64,000 bases of DNA from Candidatus Frackibacter sp. WG13. Lineage in GTDB: Bacteria > Bacillota > Halanaerobiia > Halobacteroidales > Acetohalobiaceae. Shown here one piece after another: positions 37,994-47,441 of the stretch. The translations under genes and the position numbers were made by a program. The notes below the pieces were generated by a model, which saw only the letters and a program-made list of their open reading frames with translations, was not told the DNA's origin and made no database searches. The stretch lies in the NCBI RefSeq assembly GCF_900114655.1, contig NZ_FOTT01000008.1:39708-103707 (forward strand). The letters are read 5' to 3'. Positions within the stretch are counted from its first letter, which is position 1, and each line of letters starts with the position of its first letter.

Positions 37994-40735
37994 ATGCAAT
38001 TTACTAGAAAGTTTTTATTTATTATAGTTGCCTTAGGGTTGATTATTAGTTCTCTATTTTTGTCAGGGATAAACTTTTATACTGACTGGTTATGGTTTGA
38101 TAATATTGGTTATTTATCAGTTTTTAAGACTATTTTCTTTACTAAGATTGGTATCTCTATAGGAATAGGATTACTGTTTGCTTTATTTGTTTTTATCAAT
38201 CTTTTGATTACAAAGAAGGAAATATTAGAATATAAGGATGCTAATAAAGTTACTATCCATGATGTTGATGACCCATTAGCAGTTGAAAAAAATCAGTTTT
38301 TAGATATGATAAATAGTAAAAACTTAACCTGGGTCTTTTTAGGGATAAGTATTTTAATTAGTCTTTTATTTAGTTCAATTAATGCAGATGCTTGGCGTAT
38401 AGTTAAAGAATTTTTAAATAGTTCTTCGTTTGGGGTGGCAGACCCTATATTTAATAAAGATATCGGATTTTATGTCTTCAAATTACCTTTTTATAAGTTC
38501 TTATATCAATTACTGACTGTATTATTAATAGTAAGTGGTATAATTTCAGCTGCCATCTACCTATTCATTAATTCGGAGCGACTATTAAGTCAGAATATTA
38601 ATCAGGCTTCTAGAGCTAGGTTGCATCTTTCGGTATTAGTAGCATTATTTATGTTGTTAAAGGCCGGAGGTTATTGGTTATCTAGGTATGATCTATTATA
38701 TTCTGGTAGAGGGGTAGTATTTGGAGCAAGCTATACAGATATAAATGCTAGTTTGTTAGCTTTTAATGTATTAACTGTTATTGCAGTTATAGTAGCTATC
38801 TTTATGCTTATTAATATTTTCACTAAAAATTTAAAATTAGTATTTGGTGGTATTGTTGCTTTAATTATTGCTTCAATTGCTTTAGGAAGCATATATCCTG
38901 CTTTAATTCAGAGATTTCAAGTAGAACCTAATGAAATAGCTAAAGAAACTCCTTACATAAAGTATAATATTAAATCTACTAAGTTAGCATATAATTTAGA
39001 TGAAGTTGAAGAACGAGAATTTAAAATTAATGAAGATTTAACTTTACAAGATATTAAAGATAATCCAGCTACTATCAATAATATTCGTTTGTGGGATAGT
39101 AGACCATTAAAGCAGACTTATAGTCAATTACAGGAAATGCGTTTATATTATAACTTTAAAAATATAGATATTGATCGTTATAAAATTAATGGTGAGTATC
39201 GACAAGTGATGTTATCAGCAAGAGAGTTAAACCAAAACCAACTTCCAACAAGAGCGAACACCTGGATTAATAAAAAATTAAAGTATACTCATGGGTTTGG
39301 ATTAGCAATGAACTTTGTTAATCAAGTTACTTCGGAAGGACTCCCAGAATTTTTAATTAAGAATATACCTCCAGAGTCTGATTTTCAATTAAAAGTTAAA
39401 GAACCTCGTATTTATTTTGGTGAACAGACTAATAATTATGTAATTACTAACACTAAGTCAAAAGAGTTCGATTTTCCGATGGGAGATCAAAATGCATATA
39501 CTACTTACCAGGGGTCGGGTGGAGTTGAATTAAGTTCAATAATTAGAAAGTTAGCGTTTTCTATTAGATTTGGCACATTCAAAATGATTTTAAATAATGA
39601 TATAACAAGAGATAGTCGTTTGTTATATGATCGTAATATTAAAGAGAGAATTAACAAGATAGCACCTTTCCTAGAGTATGACCGAGACCCTTACTTAGTT
39701 TTAAATGATGACGGGAAATTATATTGGATTCAGGATGCTTATACTACTACTAATATGTATCCTTATTCAGAACCATATAATGGCGCTTTTAATTATATTC
39801 GAAATTCAGTTAAAGTAGTAGTTGATGCCTATACTGGTGAGGTTAATTATTATATAGTTGATGATTCTGATCCACTAGTTAAAACTTATGGTAATATTTT
39901 TCCAAATTTATTTAAGCCTTTTTCCCAGATGCCAGAAGGTTTGAAGAAGCATATTAGATATCCGGAAGATCTATTCAAAGTGCAAGCAAAGCTTTATGAG
40001 ATGTATCATATGGAAAATCCAGTTGTTTTCTATAATAATGAAGACCTTTGGAATATACCAAATGAAAAGTTTGCTGGCAATAGTATTCAGATGCAACCTT
40101 ACTACACAATTATGCAATTGCCTAATGAAAATAAGTCGGAATTTATCTTAATGTTACCATTTACTCCGGCAAGAAAGAATAATATGGTTTCTTGGTTAGC
40201 AGCTAAATCTGATGGTAAAGATTATGGTAAGTTAGTACTTTATGAATTTTCTAAACAGGAATTAACATATGGACCAATGCAAATTGAAGCTAGAATAGAT
40301 CAGGATTCCAGTATTTCACAGAAATTAAGTCTCTGGAATCAGAAAGGTTCAAGTGTAATTAGAGGAAATCTATTGGTTATTCCAATTGAGAATTCATTAT
40401 TATATGTGGAACCAATTTATTTACAAGCGCAGCAGAGTCAGTTGCCGCAGATGAAGAGAGTGATAGTTGCCTTTGGAGACAAGTTAGTTATGACTAACAA
40501 CTTAGAAGATGCTTTTACTCAGATCTTTGGGGTTGCAAAAGAAGAACCTCAAGAACCAAAAACAGAAATAGAAAAAGATAAGAAGATAGTAGATGTTGAA
40601 AACTTAACTAAGAGAGCTTTAGAGCTTTATAAACAGGCACAAGATAGTTTGACCAAAGGTCAGTGGAGTAGATATGGTGAATTAATCAACAAGCTAGGAA
40701 ATATCTTAGAAGATTTAAATTCTCAATCAAAATAA
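37994..40735 (+). CDS. UPF0182 (COG1615) large membrane protein
   Basis: 913 aa. About seven transmembrane segments fill the first third (from residue 5 to about 300), including the family's WLWFDNIGYLSVF start; the rest is a large extracytoplasmic domain with LWDSRPLKQTYSQLQ, GDQNAYTTYQGSGGVEL and YPEDLFKVQAKLYEMYH signatures. A C-terminal helical tail follows. Function is unknown in the whole family. Own RBS AAGGAGGG; isolated between two terminators. Confidence 0.9.
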   Translation: MQFTRKFLFIIVALGLIISSLFLSGINFYTDWLWFDNIGYLSVFKTIFFTKIGISIGIGLLFALFVFINLLITKKEILEYKDANKVTIHDVDDPLAVEKNQFLDMINSKNLTWVFLGISILISLLFSSINADAWRIVKEFLNSSSFGVADPIFNKDIGFYVFKLPFYKFLYQLLTVLLIVSGIISAAIYLFINSERLLSQNINQASRARLHLSVLVALFMLLKAGGYWLSRYDLLYSGRGVVFGASYTDINASLLAFNVLTVIAVIVAIFMLINIFTKNLKLVFGGIVALIIASIALGSIYPALIQRFQVEPNEIAKETPYIKYNIKSTKLAYNLDEVEEREFKINEDLTLQDIKDNPATINNIRLWDSRPLKQTYSQLQEMRLYYNFKNIDIDRYKINGEYRQVMLSARELNQNQLPTRANTWINKKLKYTHGFGLAMNFVNQVTSEGLPEFLIKNIPPESDFQLKVKEPRIYFGEQTNNYVITNTKSKEFDFPMGDQNAYTTYQGSGGVELSSIIRKLAFSIRFGTFKMILNNDITRDSRLLYDRNIKERINKIAPFLEYDRDPYLVLNDDGKLYWIQDAYTTTNMYPYSEPYNGAFNYIRNSVKVVVDAYTGEVNYYIVDDSDPLVKTYGNIFPNLFKPFSQMPEGLKKHIRYPEDLFKVQAKLYEMYHMENPVVFYNNEDLWNIPNEKFAGNSIQMQPYYTIMQLPNENKSEFILMLPFTPARKNNMVSWLAAKSDGKDYGKLVLYEFSKQELTYGPMQIEARIDQDSSISQKLSLWNQKGSSVIRGNLLVIPIENSLLYVEPIYLQAQQSQLPQMKRVIVAFGDKLVMTNNLEDAFTQIFGVAKEEPQEPKTEIEKDKKIVDVENLTKRALELYKQAQDSLTKGQWSRYGELINKLGNILEDLNSQSK

Positions 40736-40797
40736 TCTATGATTAAAATAAAGTCAGGAATTAAAATAATAGATCTGTTTTATATGAGAAGATATCA

Positions 40798-40833
40798 AAG
40801 AGTCGAGTGTAAAATTACGCTTGGCTCTTTTCT
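40798..40833 (+). terminator. Probable terminator after the UPF0182 gene
   Basis: AAGAGTCGAGTG (40798-40809) pairs with CGCTTGGCTCTT (40818-40829) including three G-U pairs, 8-nt loop, then TTCTAT. Confidence 0.65.
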
Positions 40834-40942
40834 ATAGAATGAATAAAATTAGGAAAATACGACTATTAATAAAGGAATATTGTAGAAAAATAGAGAAATA
40901 CAATATAACATTTAAGGAGCGTAATAAGGGTGGGATAAATAA

Positions 40943-41956
40943 ATGGATTCTAAATCAAAAGTGATACAGGATAATACTAGTCTTGATGAAGAGGAAGCGA
41001 AGTTGGCTTTAGATTTAGCAGAAGGTGATCTTGAACAAGCGTTGCAAATGGTAGAATATGTAGAGAAGTCCTTCTTTACTTTACAAATAAAATTTCAAAC
41101 AGAATCTTCAAACAAGATGTATGGACTAGTGAGTATAATTGCTGATGGTAAGAATGGAGATTTATTAAAATTAGGTGTTGCGTGTAGTTATCATCGTGAT
41201 GACGTAGGGTTAGGAATTAGTAATCAGGCTTTTAATCAGACTATTGAAGAGATTAAATCTGAAAGTAATAGTTCATATGATAGTAATGTTCAGCAGGCTT
41301 TCCATGACAATTTAAATTCTGCAGATGTTTTTGAGTTGTTTACTAAGACAAAGCAAGAAGAAATACAAGAGACAAAGTTTATGGTGGAAGATATTCTAAA
41401 TGAAATTTTTGATAAACGAGTAGAAGTAATGGTTGAAAGTGAATTGATGACTAAAGCACAAGTACAGCAGTTAATTGAAATTACATATGAAAGTGATTTA
41501 GAGGAGACGGTTCAAGATGAGGAGACTGAATTATCAATTTATTTAAAATGTACTCCAATTATTTCTGCAGTTAAAGGTATTAGAGCAGGAGATTTAGAAG
41601 TTGGAGATAAATTATTGGTGCGAATAGTAGACCGCCGTGAGGTAGGACGTTATTTAGCAGATTTGATTAGTACTGAAGACCAACAAATAGCTATCGGTGT
41701 TATTGATCAAATCTATTTTAATGAAGATTCAAAGCGTTATACTTTAATGATTGAATTTGGACCAAATATTTATGGTAAATTATTAATTGATAGTGAGGTT
41801 AAATTGGCTTTAGCTCACGAGTTAAATAAAAATAATAATAACCAAGAAGCTAAAGAGTTATCAACTACTATGGTTCAATTAGATATCTCTAGGTCATTAC
41901 TCTTTTTGTTTTCTATCTTAATTATTTTAATAATAATTTTATTCTATCTTATATAG
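40943..41956 (+). CDS. Tail-anchored protein with UBA/NAC-like N-terminus, unknown function
   Basis: 337 aa, family not recognised. Residues about 14-40 (LDEEEAKLALDLAEGDLEQAL) look like a UBA/NAC-type three-helix motif, as found at the start of EF-Ts and NAC. The middle is acidic and mixed alpha/beta with no obvious catalytic motif. The last 20 residues (LLFLFSILIILIIILFYLI) are a single C-terminal membrane anchor with no loop beyond it. This predicts a cytosolic protein tethered to the inner membrane by its tail. Weak ribosome site (GGGTGGGAT). Confidence 0.7.
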   Translation: MDSKSKVIQDNTSLDEEEAKLALDLAEGDLEQALQMVEYVEKSFFTLQIKFQTESSNKMYGLVSIIADGKNGDLLKLGVACSYHRDDVGLGISNQAFNQTIEEIKSESNSSYDSNVQQAFHDNLNSADVFELFTKTKQEEIQETKFMVEDILNEIFDKRVEVMVESELMTKAQVQQLIEITYESDLEETVQDEETELSIYLKCTPIISAVKGIRAGDLEVGDKLLVRIVDRREVGRYLADLISTEDQQIAIGVIDQIYFNEDSKRYTLMIEFGPNIYGKLLIDSEVKLALAHELNKNNNNQEAKELSTTMVQLDISRSLLFLFSILIILIIILFYLI

Positions 41957-42077
41957 TTCTTTTGATGCATAATATATATTTATGAGGAGTACACTACTCT
42001 TAAGTTGTAATTGTGAAGAAATAACTCTTTAGATTTAAATTATAATCTTAATTTTAAAAGAAAGGATATTATAGGGT

Positions 42078-42266
42078 ATGGGAATTAAATGTTATCATTG
42101 TGGGTCAAAGAATACATACTTTAAAGAAGATATTCTTGGTGGTTGTTGCCACAAAAAGAAGACAGGTGAGAAGTGGTTTTGTAAGGATTGTAAAGAGATA
42201 TTTAGTTTTCAAACTGTTTATTCTGATGAAGAAGAGGGCTGTGGTTGTAGTCATAATTCTCCTTAA
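42078..42266 (+). CDS. Small cysteine-rich zinc-ribbon protein
   Basis: 62 aa. CYHCG near the N-terminus and CKDC near residue 38 give a canonical zinc ribbon; extra Cys/His lie in GGCCHKKKTG and EEGCGCSH. An overlapping reading frame at 42100 lacks these features. Probably binds one or two Zn2+; nucleic acid or protein partner unknown. AAAGAAAGG precedes the ATG. Convergent with vanW; the 3' ends overlap by 4 nt. Confidence 0.7.
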   Translation: MGIKCYHCGSKNTYFKEDILGGCCHKKKTGEKWFCKDCKEIFSFQTVYSDEEEGCGCSHNSP

Positions 42267-42290
42267 GAGATTTTATGAACCTTAAGGAGA
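42258..42290. other. Hairpin spanning the overlapping stop codons of two convergent genes
   Basis: TCTCCTTAAG (42258-42267) and CTTAAGGAGA (42281-42290), ten perfect pairs, 13-nt loop. No T-run on either strand; may be a shared 3'-end structure. Confidence 0.5.
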
Positions 42291-43147
42291 AAAATGACTA
42301 CTTTTTTATTTATAATTTCTCCTAAAATAGTAATAGGAAATTTTTTGTTATTGCTAAATTTTAAATCCTTAAACCCAGGAGCAACTGTAGCATCTTTGCC
42401 TGGAGGAACATAATTGACTTGAAGAGAGTGAGGATGCCTTTCAAGGATTTCTAAATTTGCATTTAATAAATTATTATAAAGGGTTGAAGAAACTTGACAG
42501 ACTCCTCCTCCGTACTTTAATTTTAATTCGTTATTAATGATTGCGGGGGCTTTTTGGTAACCATTTTTAGCATTAAGTCTACCAATCGCTTTATTAAAGG
42601 AGAATTTATCTTTTGGATTGATGACTAAACCATTTAAATTATTTAATGCTACTTGAATGTTATTAACCCTTGTAGATTGGTCATTATTTAAGGGAGTTGT
42701 ATAAGTGCTGAGAAGACTTACCTTTAATTTGAAGCTATTATTTTTGAAATTTATCCATATTTTTTTATTATTAGTTATGAACTTAGTAGTGATTTTAGGT
42801 CTAATTTGAATTGTATTTAGGCTAATTTTAGTTCCAGTTTGAGCTGTTAATAGTTTATTGGCAGTTTGATTAATATTAAACGTGATACCATTTTGTTCAG
42901 GAATAACTTTTGTGCTATTAGGAGCTAAATGTGCATTTTGAGCTCTTCTTTCTTGTTTTTCTTTTATTTTTTGCAAAAAATTTATTAACTCTCTGTGGTT
43001 CAATGGTGTCAATTTTAAATTTTCTAATTTAACACCAGGTTCTACTATTTGTTGATAATAAATTGTGGAATTTAAATTACCGATTAGAATAGGAATAATT
43101 AATAAGAGAATAGTTAAAATTATACTTTGTAAGATATTATTCTTCAT
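42263..43147 (-). CDS. VanW family protein, membrane-anchored
   Basis: 294 aa. One N-terminal transmembrane helix (residues 8-25), an extracytoplasmic linker, then the VanW domain: FSFNKAIGRLNAKNGYQKAP, YGGGVCQVSSTLYNNLL, and ERHPHSLQVNYVPPGKDATV. VanW proteins accompany envelope and vancomycin-resistance loci, but the reaction is unknown. No van or peptidoglycan genes are near. AAGGAG ribosome site on the minus strand. Confidence 0.85.
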   Translation of the reverse strand: MKNNILQSIILTILLLIIPILIGNLNSTIYYQQIVEPGVKLENLKLTPLNHRELINFLQKIKEKQERRAQNAHLAPNSTKVIPEQNGITFNINQTANKLLTAQTGTKISLNTIQIRPKITTKFITNNKKIWINFKNNSFKLKVSLLSTYTTPLNNDQSTRVNNIQVALNNLNGLVINPKDKFSFNKAIGRLNAKNGYQKAPAIINNELKLKYGGGVCQVSSTLYNNLLNANLEILERHPHSLQVNYVPPGKDATVAPGFKDLKFSNNKKFPITILGEIINKKVVIFLLKVHKIS

Positions 43148-43474
43148 TATAAAAACTCCTTACATATTATTTGTTTTAGAATTTCATATAATTAATTTTA
43201 TTATCAGTATTACGTTAATTTTATATTCGTCAATTTAAAATCTAATATTTGATTTTAAATTTATAATATGATTAAAGATGTTCTTTTAGTCTATATTGAA
43301 AGAAAAGCTTAATTAAAGTCTTCTTTTTAATATTTTAAAGGATTATTTTGCCTTTTGGAGAATGATTGAGTTAAGTTGGTAATTTTTTAAGTAAGCAGAT
43401 TACATAATTAAATTTCGAGTATAATTAATTATTCAGCCACAAGTATTAATTTATTTTTGGAGGGAGGATTAAGT
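43148..43474. other. 327-bp divergent AT-rich intergenic region
   Basis: Between vanW (minus) and the first M42 gene (plus). No ORF. TATAAT-like stretches at about 43420-43430 could serve the peptidases, but no matching -35 is clear. Confidence 0.4.
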
Positions 43475-44533
43475 TTGGAAAGTAAAGATTTCTTAAAGAG
43501 TTTATCTAATAAGACAGGAGTATCTGGGACAGAGGAAGAAATAACAAAAGCTGTTAAAGAGGTTTTTGGTGATTATATTGACGAAAGCAGAACTGATGCT
43601 TTAGGAAATTTAATTACTTTAAAGCGGGGAGAAGGTAAAGAGTCTGATAAGCCTCAAATTATGTTAGCAGCTCATATAGACGAAATAGGTCTAATGGTTA
43701 AAGAGATAGATGAGAAAGGATTTTTGAAGTTTACTACAGTTGGAGGTATTGACCAAAGAACTTTAGTAGGTCAAGAGGTATTAGTGTATGGGAAAGAAGT
43801 TGTAAAGGGAATTATAGGCGCTAAACCACCTCATGTTCAAGATAAGAAAGAGCAGAAGCAAGCAATAAAGTTAAAAGATATGTATATAGACCTGGGGAGA
43901 AATGTTAAAGAGGTAAAGGGCTTAGTTGAGGTTGGTGATTTAATAGTAGTTACTAGAGAATTTTGTGATTTAGAAGGTAATAGAGTTAGTGGTAAGTCTT
44001 TAGATGATAGAGCTGGAGTAACTATGGTTCTAGAATGTTTGAAGGAATTACAGCGTTTAAAGCACGCATCAGATGTATATGGGGTAGCAACAGTTCAAGA
44101 AGAAGTTGGAGTTAGAGGAGCTACTACTAGTACTTATGGTATTGTTCCTGATATTGGGATTGCTATCGATGTCTGTCATGGAGAGATGCCTGGAGTTTCT
44201 GATGAGGAGACTGCAAATTTAGGAGAGGGACCAGTAATCTTTTTAGGACCACAAGTTCATCCTAAGTTGCATAAGAAATTGAAAAGAATAGCTCAAGAAT
44301 TTGATATTTCATATCAGATAGGAACTTCTACTAGCCCGCGGGGAACAGATGCATTTGCGATTCAGGTTACCAGGAGTGGGATTCCTACTGCTTTAGTTTC
44401 GATTCCATTACGGTATATGCATACTTCAGTAGAAACTTTAGACCTGAATGACATTAAGAAAGGTGGACGTTTGTTAGCTAATTTTATTAGTCAAGTTGAC
44501 TCTGAATTTGTGGAGGGGTTAAGATGCTTTTAG
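43475..44533 (+). CDS. M42 family metallo-aminopeptidase, copy 1
   Basis: About 352 aa from TTG 43475, 7 nt after GGGAGG (the in-frame TTG at 43457 lies before that site). Di-metal ligands: H and D in AAHIDEIG, D in SLDDRAG, paired E in VQEEVG, D in AIDVCHG, H in YMHTSVE. M42 enzymes form 12-mer tetrahedral shells (TET) that trim peptides in the cytosol. First of three paralogues with overlapping ends, so one operon. Confidence 0.9.
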   Translation: MESKDFLKSLSNKTGVSGTEEEITKAVKEVFGDYIDESRTDALGNLITLKRGEGKESDKPQIMLAAHIDEIGLMVKEIDEKGFLKFTTVGGIDQRTLVGQEVLVYGKEVVKGIIGAKPPHVQDKKEQKQAIKLKDMYIDLGRNVKEVKGLVEVGDLIVVTREFCDLEGNRVSGKSLDDRAGVTMVLECLKELQRLKHASDVYGVATVQEEVGVRGATTSTYGIVPDIGIAIDVCHGEMPGVSDEETANLGEGPVIFLGPQVHPKLHKKLKRIAQEFDISYQIGTSTSPRGTDAFAIQVTRSGIPTALVSIPLRYMHTSVETLDLNDIKKGGRLLANFISQVDSEFVEGLRCF

Positions 44534-45561
44534 CAGAATTGTCAGAAGCTATTGGGGTTTCCGGTGCGGAATATGAAATCCGGGATTTAATTAGAGAAGA
44601 GATAAAAGAGCATGTTGATGAAATAAGGACAGATGCTTTAGGCAATTTAATTGTGCATAAAGAAGGAGATTCTTCATTGCCAACATTACTTTTGGCGGCG
44701 CATATGGATGAGATAGGTTTGATGGTTACTAAGGTAGAGAAGAATGGTCTGTTGAGCTTTAAACCAATTGGTGGTATTGATAAAAGAGTTTTAGTTTCTA
44801 AGAAGGTAGTAGTCGGTAAGGATAAGATACCTGGGGTGATTGGAGCTAAAGCTATTCATTTACAAAGACCTAGCGAAAGAAAGAGGCCACTTAAGATTAA
44901 ACAACTATATATTGATATTGGCGCCAAAGATGATAAAGCAGCAAAAAAAGTAGTGAATATTGGTGATACTGCTACTTTTGCTACTAAGTTTTCTCAACTA
45001 GGTCCGAAAACAGTGAAAGGAAAAGCATTTGATGATCGGGTAGGTTGTTCAGTTCTAATGGAATTATTAAGAAATGACTACGATTTTCCTTTATATGGTG
45101 TATTCTCTGTTCAAGAAGAAGTAGGATTGCGAGGTGCTGGGGTAGCAGCTTATGATATTAACCCAGATTTAACGATAGTAATAGAAGGCACGACAGCTTC
45201 TGATGTACCTGGTAGTAAGGAACATGTTTATTCTACAACGGTAGGAGAAGGGCCAGCATTAACAATGATGGACATGACAATAATTCCTAATCGGGGTTTG
45301 ATGCAAAGTATTATTGAGACTGCGGAAGATACAAATATAGGTTATCAATTTAGACGTTCAACGGCAGCCGGAACTGATGCAGGACGTATTCATCTTTTAA
45401 AGGAAGGTATTCCAACAGCGGTTGTTTCGGTACCGGTTCGTTATATTCATTCACCAGCCTCTCTATTAAATTTAGATGATTATGAGGCTACTAAGAATTT
45501 ACTTAATGAATTCTGTAAAAGATTATCGTCAGGAGGTTTTAACTTTGAAAAAGATAATTAA
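44524..45561 (+). CDS. M42 family metallo-aminopeptidase, copy 2
   Basis: 345 aa, ATG 44524 inside the end of copy 1, with GGAGGGG just upstream. Metal motifs: AAHMDEIG, AFDDRVG, VQEEVGLRGA, VIEGTTASD (Glu where copies 1 and 3 have Asp), YIHS. The IEGTT variant at the fifth ligand position is the TET/glutamyl-type distinction known in the family and suggests a different specificity from copies 1 and 3. Confidence 0.9.
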   Translation: MLLAELSEAIGVSGAEYEIRDLIREEIKEHVDEIRTDALGNLIVHKEGDSSLPTLLLAAHMDEIGLMVTKVEKNGLLSFKPIGGIDKRVLVSKKVVVGKDKIPGVIGAKAIHLQRPSERKRPLKIKQLYIDIGAKDDKAAKKVVNIGDTATFATKFSQLGPKTVKGKAFDDRVGCSVLMELLRNDYDFPLYGVFSVQEEVGLRGAGVAAYDINPDLTIVIEGTTASDVPGSKEHVYSTTVGEGPALTMMDMTIIPNRGLMQSIIETAEDTNIGYQFRRSTAAGTDAGRIHLLKEGIPTAVVSVPVRYIHSPASLLNLDDYEATKNLLNEFCKRLSSGGFNFEKDN

Positions 45562-46534
45562 AAGGTTGACTGAAACTTATGGACCATCGGGACATGAAAA
45601 GAACGTGACAGAGCTAATTAAGAATGAAATAGAAAGTTTAGTAGATGAAGTTAAAATAGATAAGATGGGGAATATGATCGCTTTTAAGAGCGGTAATAGT
45701 GATAAAAAGGTGATGTTAGCTGCTCATATGGACGAAATAGGTTTGATTGTAACACATATTGATGAGAATGGTTTTATTAGGTTCTCTAATGTTGGTGGGG
45801 TATCACCGTATGTTCTATTAGGAGAAAGAGTTATCTTTGGCAATGGTGTTGAAGGTGTGATTGATAAGGAGAAATTAGATAGTATTAAAGAATTAAAGTT
45901 AAGTAAGATGTATATTGATATTGGTCTAAGTAATGAAGAAGAGGTAAAGGAAAAGGTTCAGATTGGAGATGTAGCTATTTATAAACGTGAATTTTCTGAT
46001 TTAGATAAGAGATTGGTAGCTAAGTCATTAGATAATAGAGTGGGATGTGCAATATTAATAGAAGCGATTAAAGGCTTAAAAGAGGTAGCAAATGATACCT
46101 ACTTTGTCTTTACTGTGCAAGAAGAAGTCGGGATTCGCGGTGCCCAAACTTCAGCTTTTGGTATTGCTCCAGATTTTGGTATTGCGGTGGATGTGACAGC
46201 TACTGGGGATACTCCAGAAGCAAAGATTATGGCGGTTTCTTTGGGAGAAGGTCCAGCAATTAAAATTAAAGATCGCTCTTTAATTACTCATCCTAAGGTT
46301 AAAGAGTTGATGGTAAAAGTAGCAGAACGTGAAGAAATTCCTTATCAATTTGAAGTCTTAGAATTTGGTGGTACAGATGCTGGGAGTATTCACTTAACTC
46401 GAGGCGGAGTTCCAACAGGAGTCTTATCGATTCCAGCTCGTTATATTCATACTCCAAGTGAGATGGTTGATTGTGGAGATGTAGAGTATGGTGTGAAGTT
46501 ATTAAGTGCTATTTTACAAGAAGAGATTGAATGA
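45545..46534 (+). CDS. M42 family metallo-aminopeptidase, copy 3
   Basis: About 329 aa from TTG 45545, 8 nt after AGGAGG; upstream ATGs in the same frame lie deep in copy 2 with no site. Motifs: AAHMDEIG, SLDNRVG (Asn for the second Asp), VQEEVGIRGA, AVDVTATGD, YIHTPSE. All di-metal ligands are retained. Coupled translation with copy 2 (17-nt overlap). Confidence 0.9.
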   Translation: MKKIIKRLTETYGPSGHEKNVTELIKNEIESLVDEVKIDKMGNMIAFKSGNSDKKVMLAAHMDEIGLIVTHIDENGFIRFSNVGGVSPYVLLGERVIFGNGVEGVIDKEKLDSIKELKLSKMYIDIGLSNEEEVKEKVQIGDVAIYKREFSDLDKRLVAKSLDNRVGCAILIEAIKGLKEVANDTYFVFTVQEEVGIRGAQTSAFGIAPDFGIAVDVTATGDTPEAKIMAVSLGEGPAIKIKDRSLITHPKVKELMVKVAEREEIPYQFEVLEFGGTDAGSIHLTRGGVPTGVLSIPARYIHTPSEMVDCGDVEYGVKLLSAILQEEIE

Positions 46535-46609
46535 GATGATATTAATAGTTGAGAATTGACAGTTAATAAATTTAAGCTATAGGTACTGAAAAGAGAGGAG
46601 TAGTGAACA

Positions 46610-47371
46610 ATGGGGGAGGCTCAGAAAGAGTATCAGGAATTAGCTAATATTTATGATTATTTAGTAGCTGAAATTGATTATGATGACTGGTTTAAATATA
46701 TACAAAAGATTTTAGATAAGATAGATTTTCAACCTAATAAAGTGGCGGATTTAGCCTGTGGGACGGGAAAGACTACAATTCCATTTGCTAAGCTAGGTAT
46801 TAAGAGTTATGGGGTTGATATTTCTAAGGATATGTTAGAGATAGCCGATGAAAAGGTAAAAGCTTTTGATATGGATATAACATTTTTAAAGCAGGATATG
46901 AAAGAATTATCCTTACCAGAAGAAGTAGACTTAGTTGTCTGTTATCATGATGGTATGAATTATATACTTTCTTTGGGGGAGTTATCTAAAGTCTTTAGTT
47001 CAGTATATAATAATTTAGCTGATGGAGGTTATTTTATTTTTGACCTTAATTCAGTTAATCGTTTTCAAGAAGCTGAGGAGGAAGAAGGAGTAACGATTAT
47101 TGATGAAGAAGAAAGGTTTTTGGCGTGGCAGACTGATTATGATCCATTAACTGATATTTGGACGATTGATTTGACTGGGTTTATTAAGGGAGAGGATGGA
47201 CTATACCAACGTTTTAAAGAGGTACATAAAGAGAAACATTATTCAGAAGGTGATGTATTAATGGCTTTGAGAAAAGCTGGATTTAAAGTAGTTGATTATT
47301 ATGAGGCCTTTACTTGGCAGAAACCGAGTTATAATTCTTCACGAATTATGTATATAGTAGAAAAAAATTAA
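46610..47371 (+). CDS. Class I SAM-dependent methyltransferase
   Basis: 253 aa. Motif I VADLACGTGKTTIPFA (residues 43-58), then GVDISKDMLEIA and a later LVVCYHDGMNYIL; a standard Rossmann methyltransferase of the UbiE/YodH-like kind. Substrate not predictable. Follows the M42 set by 75 nt with GAGAGGAG as ribosome site; perhaps co-transcribed. Confidence 0.82.
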   Translation: MGEAQKEYQELANIYDYLVAEIDYDDWFKYIQKILDKIDFQPNKVADLACGTGKTTIPFAKLGIKSYGVDISKDMLEIADEKVKAFDMDITFLKQDMKELSLPEEVDLVVCYHDGMNYILSLGELSKVFSSVYNNLADGGYFIFDLNSVNRFQEAEEEEGVTIIDEEERFLAWQTDYDPLTDIWTIDLTGFIKGEDGLYQRFKEVHKEKHYSEGDVLMALRKAGFKVVDYYEAFTWQKPSYNSSRIMYIVEKN

Positions 47372-47441
47372 ATATATACATAAATTCTTCTTAGTTAGTA
47401 AATATTATAGAAAAGCATCTAACTATGAGGGAGGAGATACT

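Noticed and set aside
42100..42285. 61-codon frame overlapping the zinc-ribbon gene
   Set aside because: No ribosome site and no family features; the frame at 42078 has the Cys pattern and a site.
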